Numbered from the stretch's first letter, positions 38,132-49,317 are shown. The stretch: DNA of 64,000 nt from Stereum hirsutum FP-91666 SS1 (GCF_000264905.1 NW_006763138.1:1-64000); one strand, 5' to 3'. The notes: generated from the sequence alone by a model not told the origin. Numbers and translations are program-made.

Positions 38132-38229
38132 TCCCGCTTAGCTCAGCGGTAGTAGCGCTTCACTAGTATCGGGTTGCTTTGTCAGTCCTAGCTATGAAGA
38201 GGTCAGTCGTTCAAATCGGCTAGTGGGAA
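38132..38229 (+). tRNA. tRNA-Thr(AGT) with a 25-nt intron
   Basis: The acceptor stem pairs TCCCGCT (38132-38138) with AGTGGGA (38222-38228), one G-T wobble, discriminator A at 38229. The D arm is GCTCAGCGGTAGTAGC (38141-38156) with a good A box. The anticodon stem is CTTCA (38158-38162) with TGAAG (38195-38199). The loop is CTAGTA, then an intron at 38169-38193, then A38. Anticodon AGT at 38165-38167 (codon ACU) gives the loop CTAGTAA, as in yeast tRNA-Thr. The T arm is AGTCG TTCAAAT CGGCT with one wobble and serves as B box. The intron sits between positions 37 and 38, as in nuclear tRNAs. The first pair T1-A72 is unusual for tRNA-Thr, where G1-C72 is the norm I know. Confidence 0.88.
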
Positions 38230-38231
38230 AG

Positions 38232-38236
38232 TTTTT
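38232..38236 (+). terminator. Pol III terminator (T5)
   Basis: A run of five T residues starts three bases after the tRNA discriminator, as expected for RNA polymerase III termination. Confidence 0.75.
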
Positions 38237-38695
38237 CTAGTTTTCTGAGCTTTTTATGTTTTGTCTTCCCTAACCCATGCCTTACATACAAAGACCTTCA
38301 CGTTTCCCGAGTGTGTCTTTGTAGGACAGTGCCACCATGTTCATCCGGCCCGAGCCGAAAGGCGTAATAAAGCCAAAGGTGTGCGTCGCGGCTTGTTTCT
38401 CAACATCCTCCAGTTCCCTCTGGAGAGGCCTTTGGCCACTTCTGAACTTGTGCGCCAGTTCCCGCCCATTTTGCTCTAATCTTGTACTGCTACTGTCATA
38501 CACTGAAGGCTATCTGCTGAGCATTTCTCTGCGGGACGACTCCCGAATTCAACGGCGCGTCGAACGAACTAGTGATACCCAACATACCCTCCTTCTTGGG
38601 CAACGGGTGAACCGTATCCATCAGCCTAACACGACTCGGACTTGTCATTTCACAATCTAGGATTAACTTGTATAACTTTCTCGCCCGTCTTCACC
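38237..38695. other. Intergenic, no gene seen
   Basis: Short overlapping ORFs on both strands lack protein character. It presumably holds the promoter of the gene starting at 38696. Confidence 0.5.
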
Positions 38696-40126
38696 ATGTA
38701 CAACGACACAGCTAGTGGTACGTCTCTTGTCCTCAGACCGACCTGGTAGTACACGTCGATTCTCCCCTTGCTCACCGAGAGACGTATGAACAGTATCCGA
38801 TGCCCCGCTATACCTCGTATCTGACTCCTCCGGTACGGGTAATAAGAAACGCCTCGTCCGTCGTCCCCATCCCCCGCCCTCCACTGTCCCTCTACCGGAC
38901 GACTTTGATGCCATGACTGTCACGCAAAAGACCACCGTTCTGGGCGATCACGTTGATGACGGTCGCACTGAACGTTTGCGAAACGAGATCGACTACGACG
39001 ATGTCACGGTTGGAGGAGAGGAATTCATCGCTTTGCAGAGGGAGGGCCAAGGGGCTATGTTGCCGAGAGAGAGGAGTCTGAAAGAGAGGGATCGAGATAG
39101 AGTAAGAAGGACGGGAAGTCCAACCAGAAGCATGGGCGTTCCGGAGCTGAGTGGAAGGGTAGCGAAGTTATCTATGGGGCCTGGAAAGGCTAGTAGTGTG
39201 GCGGGAGTGGGCAGGGATAGGGCGAGGGATCGAGTCAGTCAGAACGAACATGCTAGGCGTCAGTCTGGTGGTGGTGTCAAAGCCCCGCCTATCGTCACAG
39301 GGAGGAACGAGTTGGTCCAGAGGAAGGTGCTGGAGGACGGCCCCGAACGCACGATCTCGCTTTGGAGAGAAGATGTCGCTGTCAGCTCGAATGCTTCGGA
39401 TACTGGTGTCCCCGCAGGCCACGGTCTTGAGAAGAATACTGAAGCAAGTGAAGTGGATAGCCATAAGGGAAGGAAAAGGAAGGAGTCCTTTGCTATGAGC
39501 TCCTCGGTGACACCGAATACAAATTCGAGGGGGAAAGACAGAGGCCCGCAGAGTAGTGTGGACACATCCGAGGTATGTGGGATTATGGGAATAGACAACA
39601 GATGCTGAAACTTGGATCCCAATAGCAATCGCAACTTCAGCATAATTTCACTGCAACGTCCCCTTCATCTCCGTCCACCATGTTACCGGACGCATCGAGA
39701 CAGCATCTCCGTAGGAGCTCTTCCCATCGCAACCCTATCAGAGGTCCTACCTCGCCTACGAGCCAAGGCCAAAGCACCATCATAACTTCGCCCAGCAAAG
39801 GTCCATTCTCGTCCTCCGTGTCCAGTACTACTGCACCAACCACCACCGCGCTCACTACAACAATTACTCAAACCCCAAACGCCATTTTCCGCCGAACCGA
39901 CTCCTCATTTTCACCAGTAGATCGCCTGCTCGACTCCTGTCAGCCTTCTCTCCTGCATATCGCGCCAATATTGGATGGGCTCGGGGTTAGAGATGATGCG
40001 CATCTGAGGGCGCTTGCAAGGATGAGGGAGGACACGAGGGACAGGGAAGTCAGGGAGGAGGCCTTGAGAATGGGCGTCACTGTGGTGGAGTGGGCAATAT
40101 TTGTCGACCGTTTGATCGGGATGTGA
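38696..40126 (+). CDS. Unknown protein with conserved C-terminal tail, 433 aa
   Basis: Three exons join in phase: 38696-38717, 38794-39572 and 39626-40126. Donors are GTACGT and GTATGT; acceptors end GAACAG and CAATAG. Most of the protein is low in complexity: a basic, Arg/Gly/Ser-rich middle (REGQGAMLPRERSLKERDRD) and a Ser/Thr-rich stretch (SSTTAPTTTALTTTITQTP). The last 65 residues are compact and helical (LLDSCQPSLLHIAPILDGLG, DDAHLRALARM, EEALRMGVTVVEWAIFVDRL). From memory, similar tails end unrelated-looking proteins in other agaricomycetes, so this tail is probably the functional module. No enzyme motif, signal peptide or membrane segment. Function unknown. Confidence 0.75.
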
Positions 40127-41170
40127 TGGATTGATGTCTGTACGGCATCCAAAGTGCACAACTTTGATCTGCTAAGAGAATCTTTGCTTTTGTCCACATA
40201 TTATCCCTATGCTTTGCTGACTGTTCATCCTACCCCTTGCTTTGGTACATGCTTTGAATGTGTATTTCTTGGGCAGTCTTGCACTGTTCGAAGTAAATGT
40301 CGTGGACCTGTGGCTGGCAGCTGCTTCAGTCTTTTGCAAACGCCACAACGCCACCCGGCAAGAGCCGGAGCGTACTTCGGTTGCCACAGTACTGGTTATT
40401 CAACGTTCAACGTTCAGCGCTTGAAGTTGATGGTCTTCGTTGGTTTTTTTGTTCTTACATATCTTTCCCCGCCTGCGTGCGGAAGGATGGCCCGTGCCAT
40501 CCTCTGCTCCGAAGGCCTCATCTATAACCAAACCTCCGTAGCAGTCTACAGTCTACTCTCTCGAAGCCCAGCCAAAGTGGTAAGAAAATCTCTGATCCGG
40601 CGACGGATCCAATAATTCTCTGCTAGTTGGAGCTATGTACGCAGCCTTGAACTTGAAACACACCGAAACGCCAAGTACACCCGTGTATGCGAGCTTCAGG
40701 GCACCCGCCCTAGCTTTTTGGAGTTGCATTCGGACCCATTCCTTCAGTGCGTTCTCATGCTCTTCAAGTCCTTGTGCCACGATGCTTACCACAAATTAGC
40801 TCCCGGTAGGTCAACCAATGTGGTGCACCATGAAGACAGGGAGATAACATACATCGTAAGCAATTGGCATCCGACGGATCGTTCGCTGCTCAACCTAATC
40901 GTTCTGACTGATAATCGATTTCCACAGTAGATGGTCGGATTATGCATATTCCGACCTATGTGACGCAAGTAAATCCTGGGCGTCTAGTATCGTTAAGCGT
41001 TAAGCATCAGTCCCGTAAGAACGTCATCATCCAGGAGATCTTACTACACTACAGAAAATATATGACTCGGTCTGTGAAGCGGGCGTCAATATAAAACGGA
41101 CGGCGAGGTCCATCTGGAATGCTCTGACAACCTTTCATTTTGTTTCCTCATTCCCGGTGTTACGCCCAAA
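40127..41170. other. Intergenic, no gene seen
   Basis: Short ORFs only, none with splice partners. CAACGTTCAACGTTCA near 40393 is a short tandem repeat. A TATA box for the next gene lies at 41090. Confidence 0.5.
41090..41096 (+). promoter_or_regulatory. TATA box of the aminotransferase gene
   Basis: TATAAAA lies 75 bases upstream of the ATG at 41171, within a sensible core-promoter distance. Confidence 0.55.
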
Positions 41171-43224
41171 ATGCTCAATGTCCCAGAGACCGCCAAAGTT
41201 ATTCCCAACGGTATTGATGACTTTGTCCCAGTTGTCCCGGAAGCTCAATCCGAAGCTGCAAAGGTACTTCGCTCTTATTTCTTCTCTTCGTGGCCTTCAT
41301 TAATCTTTGGTATCTCCTTGCTCAAGGCCAAGCCCAAAAACGTACTTCCCCGGGAGTTCTACGACTACTTTCTCTCTAAAAGTGCTCAGCGTCGCAAGCC
41401 CAATGCCAGTAGGTGTTCCCTCTCATATACGTCACCAAGATGCATGCGTGCTCAAGAAACGATACAATAGTTCGTCATCTCTTCCCTCTCGAAGAAGTAC
41501 CGGGAGTAATATCCCTTCTCGCGGGCAAACCGAATGCGTCGACCTTTCCCTTCACCTCTTTATCCTTCACAGCTCGTTCGCCGACGGACCCTTCCGACAA
41601 CCAACAGTTCTCATTGACAGAGCCCGAATTGAATGAGGGTCTGCAGTACGGTATGGTAGAAGGCCAAACCGGATTCAACCGATGGTTGGCCGAACTACAA
41701 GAGACGGAACATAAAAGAAGGTATGATGTTGGAGAAGGTGGAGAGAACTGGAGGCTGTGTGTTACTACTGGATCGCAAGATGGCCTGTATAAGGTGTGTG
41801 ACGTCCCAGAGTCTTGCGGTGGTGCCACTGACGACCTGAGGGCGTTGGCAGACTATCCATGCGCTTGTGAATCCAGAAGATCCTGTGCTCGTGGAGTCTT
41901 CCGTATATGCGTAAGTCTTCGTTACACTTATTTCTCGGAGAGTACATTAACCCAAGACATTTTATGTACGTGCGATGGGCAACGGGTCGTAGGGGTGTCT
42001 TACCCATCTTTGACTCTCTGGAGTGCGAGATAATTGGTAGGCGTCGAAGTTCTCTTGCATAGTACCTCGTATCATCCTAATGGTATTCTTTCATGCTACA
42101 GAGGTTGGCACTGACGCACAAGGGATCATCACGCGCTCCTTGAGTTCCATCCTCGAGTCGTGGCCGGCCTTGAAGCCTAAGCCCAAAGTACTCTACACCG
42201 TTCCAGTACGTTCGAGTATAATCGAATTATAAATCTACATAAACTCACATATCTCATATCGCTAGTATGGTAGTAACCCATCGGGGGTCACCACCTCCCT
42301 GGAACGCCGACTAGATGTCTTGAAGCTGGCGCGACAACACAACTTCCTCATCCTAGAAGGTGATTAGCTCCTTCCTCGTTTGCGTCTGTCCTCATAGTTC
42401 CTCACATAGAAGATAATCTATCCTTTAAATCGTAACAGATGATCCGTACTACTATTTATACTTCGGCACAAGTCCCCGTATCCCCTCCTACTTCAATCTC
42501 GAAGCCCAAACCGGGACTGTCGGTCATGTCGTTCGCTTCGACAGCTTGTCAAAAATATTGTCCGCCGGTATTCGTATCGGATTCGTGACAGGACCAATTC
42601 CGATTCTGAACGCCATAGATATGCATGTTCGTGCCACGTATTTTCCACACCTTGAATTGGACTAATATCCCATGACACATAGACTACGTCCATAAACCTG
42701 CAACCCTGCTCCTTGGTACAGTCCATAGTATTTGCTCTACTTCAACAGTGGGGCCACTCGGGTTTTATGGAGCACACCCGTACCGTAGCCGAATTTTATA
42801 GGAAGAAGAGGGACGTGTTCGAAACTGCTATGCAAGACTATCTCGGAAAGGAAGGATTAGCGGAATGGAGCACGCCCAATGCTGGGATGTTCTTCTGGTG
42901 CATGGGCTGGGTATACCTTTCTCCCTGCATACACATTGAATACTCACGCTTCGTACTCGATTTCTCAACAGGTTCAAGCTTCTCCTCAGCCCCGATGCAC
43001 AAGAAGTCGGCGACTCTGAGACTATTATTCGCACCAAAGCTTTCGAAAACGGGGTGCTCGCCTTGCCAGGTACCGTCTTCCTCCCAAATGGCCAGAAGAC
43101 GGGATATGTCAGGGCTTCGTTCAGCCTGCTTTCGGAAGCAGAGGTGAGAGAGGCATTGAGGAGATTGAGGGACGTCATCCTAGCTGAAAGAGAGCGGCGC
43201 GCCAGCCTGAGTTCGAACTTCTGA
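41171..43224 (+). CDS. PLP aminotransferase, aromatic/aminoadipate type
   Basis: Ten exons join in phase to 484 aa: 41171-41263, 41327-41408, 41471-41793, 41852-41910, 41993-42036, 42102-42205, 42266-42359, 42439-42626, 42683-42897 and 42972-43224. Fold type I class I/II aminotransferase motifs are in order: VISLLAGKPNASTFPF, GLQYGMVEGQTGFNRWL, TTGSQDGLYK, PEDPVLVESSVYAGV, YTVPYGSNPSGV, ILEGDDPYYYLYFG in altered form at an exon junction, and the PLP-lysine site DSLSKILSAGIRIGFVTGP (Lys near residue 304). The tail has TPNAGMFFWFKLLLS and GYVRASFSLLSEAEV. This is the Aro8/kynurenine-aminoadipate aminotransferase group, which uses 2-oxoglutarate or aromatic keto acids in aromatic amino-acid and lysine metabolism. 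There is no evident targeting peptide, so it is probably cytosolic. I cannot tell Aro8 from Lys2-pathway members by sequence alone. Confidence 0.9.
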
Positions 43225-43649
43225 TTATAGACCAGACCCTGAGGTATCGTGAGGGACCTGGTCTTCTGTGGGTATATATCACCGAGGCAATCGTGGGTGG
43301 AGTTGGATGTTCGGGCACTGAAGACGGAATGCTCAACCATTTCGTCAGATGTAGCAAAATCAAAGAACCCAAGGCCGGATTTACCGGTTAGGTATACGGT
43401 CAGTACGCGAGATTCCACTCTCTCACTAAAGGTCCCTGTTGCTCTTGTTTCTACCGCTGTTACTGCCAATTATTTGAATGATAGAAAATAACGAAATAAT
43501 GGCTGGGCCACAGGAGACACAATCAGCGCTATAATTTCGATCGGTTGGATTTTCACGTGACTTAGACACATCGCAGAATGCTCTCTCGTTACGGTAACTT
43601 TCTTTGACTTTGTTCTTGAAACATTCTCGACAAATTCTGGTAAACAACA
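43225..43649. other. Intergenic, 3' region of the aminotransferase gene
   Basis: No gene seen between the aminotransferase stop and the pseudogene start. Confidence 0.5.
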
Positions 43650-44343
43650 ATGCCGGTTGCACATGTGTCTGCTGCTGTCGCAGCGAAATACGAGGCGGAC
43701 TTCTACTTCGACACGAACTCTTCACAGGGCAGAACTTTTCGCGGTATCGACTACTTATGGTGAAGAGTGCGACTCTGATGGGTGTCCCACCAAGTGCGCC
43801 CTAGCCTTCAAACGTGAGGTGCGTCCAAGTCAAGCCCCAGTCTTCTCAGCTCACTAATCCAAGCTCTCGCTCTTTATTTATGTAATGACTGTGCAGTGTA
43901 TCAAGTATAGCCACGCAGAAATATTGCCCATGCTTATGTAAAGTCGAGTTCCGCGACCTGTTCAAGATCAAAGGCGTCAACAAGAAGGTCGTACCATGGG
44001 ACGGCCGCCCGCCAGAGAAAATTCACTTTGGCTTAGGCTTCACCATTGGTCAGGTCAACGATTACGCGCACGAACATAACCTCCAATATCTCAAGCTCAA
44101 TTATATTAGCTTCAACCTTGACGTCGTCGTCGGACACCTGGCAGAGCTCACCGACTATCCGAACCTCTATTGGAAGCTTATCTTCAGTTTTTTTTGCACC
44201 ACGACATCGTTCTCGCGACGTACAGTAACTGCACTCAGAGGCGGCTGGAGATGGTGCCTGAGGGCGAGAAGGAGGTTCTCGAAATCATACGCAGAGAAAT
44301 AGGCCTAGGGCCTGAGCAAGAGGCGATGTGGTACACTTGTATA
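43650..44343 (+). pseudogene. Frameshifted paralogue of the gene at 47411
   Basis: It aligns along its length with the intact gene at 47411-48197. The start is ATG at 43650 (MPVAHVSAAVAAKYEADFYF); the same position in the intact copy reads MPVAEVSASVAAKYEKDFYF. Damage relative to the paralogue: a frame change near 43755-43758 leading to TGA at 43761; a TAA at 43939-43941 followed by a one-base shift; and a length change at an eight-T run (44188-44195). Between the breaks the match is strong (GVNKKVVPWDGRPPEKIHFG, NDYAHEHNLQ, EGEKEVLEIIRREIGLGPEQ). The intron position and a GTGCGT donor at the 3' end are also shared. Three separate breaks make sequencing error unlikely. It is a decayed gene duplicate in direct orientation. 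Confidence 0.8.
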
Positions 44344-44610
44344 ATCAGCGAGTGGTGCGTTGGCTCCCTTCATTCTCAGTTATTGACTGGTATCCTGGTA
44401 TTTAATCGGATATTTGACCATAGATCTACCCGGGATCTATATTCCTTCATCCTCTCACGGATCTCCGAAACATCTTCACGCTTTCAGCTCATGTCTCCGT
44501 CTACATATTAATCCTGCTTTCTCTTTGTGCAGCATAATGTAAGTTGTTGTGTCAACGGCTGTCTACAGCCACATGTAATTGACCCATGAGATATCATGAT
44601 TTGAGAGTGA

Positions 44611-46810
44611 TTAGCCGCAAGCACGTCCGTCCCTAGCCTGACGGAACCGTCTCGGCCTCAAGATTCTTTCCTCGTCCGTCAACTTAATGACTGTACACCG
44701 TCCGAGTTTTGCAGCGAAGATGATCTGCGGCACGATGACGAATGAGGTGTATCCCGTGTCAACCAGGTCAAAGAGTACACCATTCTCTTTGTTCAAGCTC
44801 GCCGCCAAACCCGCCTGCAGAGTGTTCTCTGCCTGTTCGACACGCAGCGCTGGCCGGTGGCTGCCCACGGATAGTGAGGTTGTGAGGAACGAGTCAGAAA
44901 GTTGCGAAGTCGGCCGGAAGAGGGAAAGAGGAGGAAAGGTAAGCGTCGAGTCGTATACGACTGAGCATTGAGGTTGTGTTGAGTTGGCCGACGAGTCGGC
45001 ATAAACGACCCTCCAAAGGCATGATTGATTGTCGTTCCCGTCGCTGGCGACGGCAGAGAGAGCTTGTCCTGAACCCTCGGCCAATAAAGCACCAGAGCCT
45101 CTGTTTCGGAAGGAGAAATTCCCGTCTGCGCGTGGGATGGGCTGCCAGTGATGATGATCATGCTTGGGACTGTAATAGGCTGTGCGGACATGATCTCCAA
45201 TTTTTTGGTCGATGAGTGCCTCGCATGTTTGGGTGGCTGAACTGGAGAGGATTGCAAAGTGGGGATAGTCGACTGCGCGGTGGCAGGAGTGGAAGAAATA
45301 CCAAAGGGAAGAAGACGAATGCGTGGCCATGAGGCGAAAGCCATCTTCCCCGGGCCCAATCGTGCGGGTGACGAATAAGCCTGAAGATATGTTTTGCAAG
45401 TAAAACAGGCGGTGAGACAGAGGACGAGGTGATGCAGGTAACGCAGGCGATATGGAAGGCGATGGGGGTGTGTGATAAGGAATTGGAATGTGAGCGAAGA
45501 TCCATTCCTGTGTCTTCGATTGGGGATCGAACGTGGCAGAGTGCAGCGATTCACACTGTGCGGAGACAGGGCATGATGCTGCATCTAAGACGGTCGGTGG
45601 GCCACAACTTCTAATGGTGCATAAGTCGGCCCTAACGGTCAAAAGTAAATGGTAAGCACGGAAGGTGAAGACGCTTTTGTCTGGACTCGTACATGTTGCT
45701 TCTCCTCGATCCAAATAGCTTCCACAACTGGTGTCTAAATCCTGCGTGCGGGTAGCATCCTACTCGCGTCCCTGAATTGTCTCCTGAACAAAGGATATCC
45801 AATACAGTCCCCGAGGCCAAGTTGGTTATGATATACTGCATCTGGCGAGCTCGCGAGGTGGTGACGGACCACAGCTGCGAAAGATCGAGCCTTCCTTCGG
45901 AGAGCTCTCGCTGGGGAGCGAGGTAGACAGGAGCCCATCTCATTGTCCGCGGAGCGTTAGCCAGTTCGAGTAGCTTACCCGTTGCCACATTTTTTATGAT
46001 ATAGATACCATCAAGAATGGAGAGAGGTTGGTCCTTGGGGAGAGTATGAGATTGTCCATGTTCATGGAGCTCTTCAATCCGCTGGGCAATCAAGCGTAGG
46101 GACTGTCGCATACTGACGCTCGATTGAACCTGAAGGAAACTTTTCAGTCAACCGATGGCGGTCGTATATAGACCAACAGATATATACCTCAAACATTCTG
46201 AAAGCGTGGGTGAGCTTGTCCTCTAATGACTTGATGTTGTCGGCATCTTCACTCTTGTAAAGAAGGCGCTTGTAGACTTTCCGACTCAATTGCGTACGAG
46301 TGAATTCCAATATTTCCTCCATCGCACTTATAGTAGCATCATATTTCCAATCTCAGTGCGCTGGAGTTGGAATTGGAAGTGAGGTACGCACACTGTGAGT
46401 TGTCGGAGATCATCCTTGAGTTGTACCTCCAGGCCGTCTTCACTGACACCGCGACACGCTTTCGCGATCGTGACGATCATATCCTGAGCGCGCAAAGCCA
46501 GGTTCTGGCAGGCCGCCTTGTTACTTTGAACTTCCTGACATCAATAGAGGCTGATAATAAGCACGCATCTTGACTCATTTGCATCCATATATTGTGGGTA
46601 GCCTGTCCGACATACCTGAACAACTTCGATAATCGTGACCCCCACAGAGGCAACGTATTTGACGCAAGGCAGGGTATCCGTTGCGTCAAGGATACTCTTC
46701 ACGAGCGAAAGGGACAGCGCTAAGTTGGAAGGTGCGCGGGTCATTGGGTGTGCAGAGTTATGATCATCATGGGGCGGTAATGAACTAGGCGATCCTAAGC
46801 TGAGGGCCAT
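44611..46810 (-). CDS. MLKL/HeLo-like helical domain fused to beta-trefoil lectin-like region
   Basis: Five exons join in phase to 644 aa: 46810-46616, 46534-46392, 46326-46188, 46129-45693 and 45631-44611. Residues about 30-165 (LVKSILDATDTLPCVKYVAS, VGVTIIEVVQEVQSNKAACQ, LALRAQDMIVTIAKACRGVS, KLTHAFRMFEVQSSVSMRQS) follow the helical pattern found at the N-terminus of many mushroom kinase, TPR and NACHT proteins, which resembles the MLKL four-helix bundle and adaptor. Residues about 190-300 show ricin-B-like beta-trefoil repeats (LDGIYIIKNVATGKLLELA, LSQLWSV, YIITNLASGTVLDILCSGD, HQLWKLF). A second, more divergent set follows (LFYLQNISSGLFVTRTIG, FSFRNRGSGALLAEGSG, SCLWRVVY). No signal peptide or membrane segment. 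A carbohydrate-sensing cell-death or recognition protein is possible but unproven. It is flanked by the duplicated gene pair at 43650 and 47411. Confidence 0.7.
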
Positions 46811-47410
46811 GTGAGTCAAGGACGATGGATGTAATGGATAAGTTGGCTATTATCCCGAAGGCAGAGTAGATGGGATCTCGACCGGGCAAGCGAGGATAGA
46901 TCGATATGTACCGGTAGACAAGGCTGAGTAGGGGGTTGAAGATATGCCACAGCCAAAGAGTCCATCCAAGAAGCATATAAGTATACAGTAACCAGCGTCT
47001 AATCACAATCGCGTGCAATGGTCACTCGACGTGGCCATGCAGTGTCAAGCAAGGATCAGCCCAGATACGACCAGGCTTCACAGCCACCGCGACCTTGAAT
47101 AAGAATAGATAGAAATAAGTCCCCTATGGGAAGATCACGATAAAGAAAGCTCACGCCTTGTCAGCATACCATTTGCATAGTTCAAGTTCAAGGCCGCTGT
47201 GTTCTGCGCTCAACTGCTCTCAGCCGGAATATCTCGGATTGCAGCGGGCGGAGTTTGATGACACGGTGGCACGAAAGTGGCACGAACTTCTGATCAATTG
47301 CTGCAACGTTCAATTGAACGATCCCGTCTGGACCTTCACGCTTCAAGCTTCAAATCTTCAAAGGGATTGCCGTTCACTGAAGTACTGGACGCTCACTGCT
47401 TCTCAGCACG
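46811..47410. other. Intergenic between divergent genes
   Basis: Promoter space for the minus-strand gene starting at 46810 and the plus-strand gene at 47411. A 77-codon hydrophobic ORF on the minus strand overlaps the start of the lectin-like gene and is probably chance. Confidence 0.45.
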
Positions 47411-48197
47411 ATGCCTGTCGCCGAAGTCTCTGCCTCTGTTGCCGCCAAATACGAAAAAGACTTCTACTTCGATGCCCACTCCCCGCAAGGTAGAACTCTT
47501 CGCGATATCGACTACTCGCAAGAACGCGATCCCAATGGCAGGCTCACTGAGCGCGCGCTAGCCTATCGGCGTGAGGTGCGTTGTCTTCCACCATCCGCAC
47601 GTTCGTTCTCTTACTTTTTTCCCCGTGTGTTCGTGGCCGTGTAGCTCCTCAAGCATAATAAGTCCTCACAGTTACCTATGCTGAAGGACGACCTTCGTGA
47701 TAAATACAAGATTACGCGTGTCAATAAGAAAGTCGTACCGTGGAATGGCGGTCCACCAGAGAAGGTCCACTTTGGCATCGGTATCACCATTGCACAAGCC
47801 AATGATTACGCACACAAACATAACCTAGTACACAGTCCGAAACGCGACCATATAATCTTCAACGTCCGTGCCGTCGTCAAATACCTCGCAGAGATCACCG
47901 ACTGCCCGAATCTTTATCACAGGATCGTCTACAGTCTGGATCACGACATCGTTCTTGCGATGTACGATAACTACACGCAGAGAAAACTGGAGTTCGTGCC
48001 TGAAGACGAGAAGGAGGTCTTCGATGTCATACGTAGGGAGTTGGGCGTAGAGCCTGAACAAGAGGCGATGTGGTATTACTCCATGAATAGTGAGGATTAT
48101 TCTGTAGGTTGTGATTGGTGCGTTGGCTCGCTTGTTTCTCTCTTTAATGACTTCACCGTGTTTCTCATACTTCCTCGTTTATCTCTTCACCCACAGA
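47411..48197 (+). CDS. Unknown 212-aa protein, intact duplicate
   Basis: Exons 47411-47575 and 47645-48117 join in phase; a third junction at 48118-48196 (GTGCGT donor, CACCCACAG acceptor) would make a TGA at once. If that intron is not used, the frame runs on to 48382. The shared donor in the decayed copy (near 44356) favours the shorter form. The protein is soluble and charged, with VAAKYEKDFYFDAHSPQGRT, VNKKVVPWNGGPPEKVHFGI, YHRIVYSLDHDIVLAMYDNY and FDVIRRELGVEPEQEAMWYY. There is no motif I can name. Its decayed paralogue lies 3.8 kb upstream at 43650. The family may be species- or lineage-restricted. Confidence 0.7.
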
Positions 48198-48931
48198 TGC
48201 CTGTCTCTTCTCTCTTTGTCGATATCCGCCAACATCGCAAGGCTTGCTCTGTATATTTCCTATTCTTACCCTTTGCCATTGCTCTTCCTCGTAGTTATCT
48301 GTATATTCCCTGGTGGTTCGTATCGTCATTGTCGTCCGTGTATCTTTGTTATCGCACACGCTGTCTCTTTTCGACTCGTTGATTTTATGTCGAGATGTAA
48401 AAGCAGGCTATCCGCAGTCTACCATCTCCCCATCAATTTAGCATCTCGAGAGCTTCTCAAAATTCTCCATCCACTCTCGTCGAGTACAGGACACGCCTTT
48501 TCAACCGGTCAACGCATAAAATCGTCCGAGCGAGATGAAAAGCCCGAGATGGGTTGAAAGCGAGGGATGAGGAGCAGAGCAATCAGGTTTGGGCTTCGCA
48601 TGGAAGGGAGGAGGAAGCAAGTATATGGCGGAAAGGCTGAAGAGTGGCCGTTCGGATTCGTCGCCTCACAGAGGAACTGAGAGTCATCAAGACTTGCTGA
48701 CGGGGAGACGCACGGTGTTGACAAAAAATATGAGCATTATGACAATGAATATGTTACATCTAGAGGGGGAACGGTCCAGCATGTTAGTTTCTGCAAAGTA
48801 GCCGGCATCTGACAATATAGTGCCACTCACGTAGCAAGGTGGCAGCACCACACGCAGGAACTGTGCACAAGTCTATGACCCTCATGGATAGCTCGGCCTC
48901 TATGAAGCAGTACACCCTGACACATAGCGAA
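48198..48931. other. Intergenic, no gene seen
   Basis: Pyrimidine-rich to about 48380, then mixed sequence. No coding signal apart from the possible read-through tail of the upstream gene. Confidence 0.5.
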
Positions 48932-49317
48932 CTATGCATATGGCATAAGTTTCTTCAGCTTCGAGGTCTGTGGCCCATGCGAATATGTCCCTTGAGCGAG
49001 GCGATTTTTGCGTCCCGGCCGTTTCCCCACATTCAAATGTTGGTGATACGCGTGCGCCTGTGGTCCATGCCAGGCAGGTCGATCCAAGATTAGACAAAGT
49101 AAGCTTTGCACCAAAAGTTATGAATACGCACGCGTTTGAACGGTCCACCTCCATTGCCTATCGACCTCCACCTCTTCTTGGTACCCGAGTGTGTTTTGAG
49201 TTTGGGGAAGAACGGAGTTGGTGTCGAAGAGAAGAAGCGGGAAGGAATTAAGAGTGAGGCAACAGTTGAAGACCTCGAGGCAAACAGCCGAGCTGTTGAG
49301 AACAATGAGGATAGCAT
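48932..49317 (-). CDS. Mitochondrial ribosomal protein bL35m
   Basis: Two exons join in phase (49317-49132 and 49057-48932), giving 103 aa. The N-terminus is a mitochondrial presequence, rich in Ser, Arg and Ala (MLSSLFSTARLFASRSSTVA). The mature part opens with the bL35 signature FFPKLKTHSGTKKRWRS and continues with GGGPFKR, then HQHLNVGKRPGRKNRLAQGT and the end LKKLMPYA. The length fits fungal bL35m. It is a structural protein of the large mitoribosomal subunit. It is divergent from Ufd2, with 228 bases between start codons. Confidence 0.9.

Noticed and set aside
39260..39643. 127-codon ORF on the minus strand
   Set aside because: It is antisense to the Arg/Ser-rich part of the 433-aa protein, whose exons join in phase.
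44793..45584. 263-codon ORF on the minus strand in another frame
   Set aside because: It overlaps the last exon of the lectin-like gene; that exon's frame carries the beta-trefoil motifs and joins upstream in phase.
46785..47018. 77-codon hydrophobic ORF on the minus strand
   Set aside because: It overlaps the start of the lectin-like gene in another frame and has no support beyond hydrophobicity.
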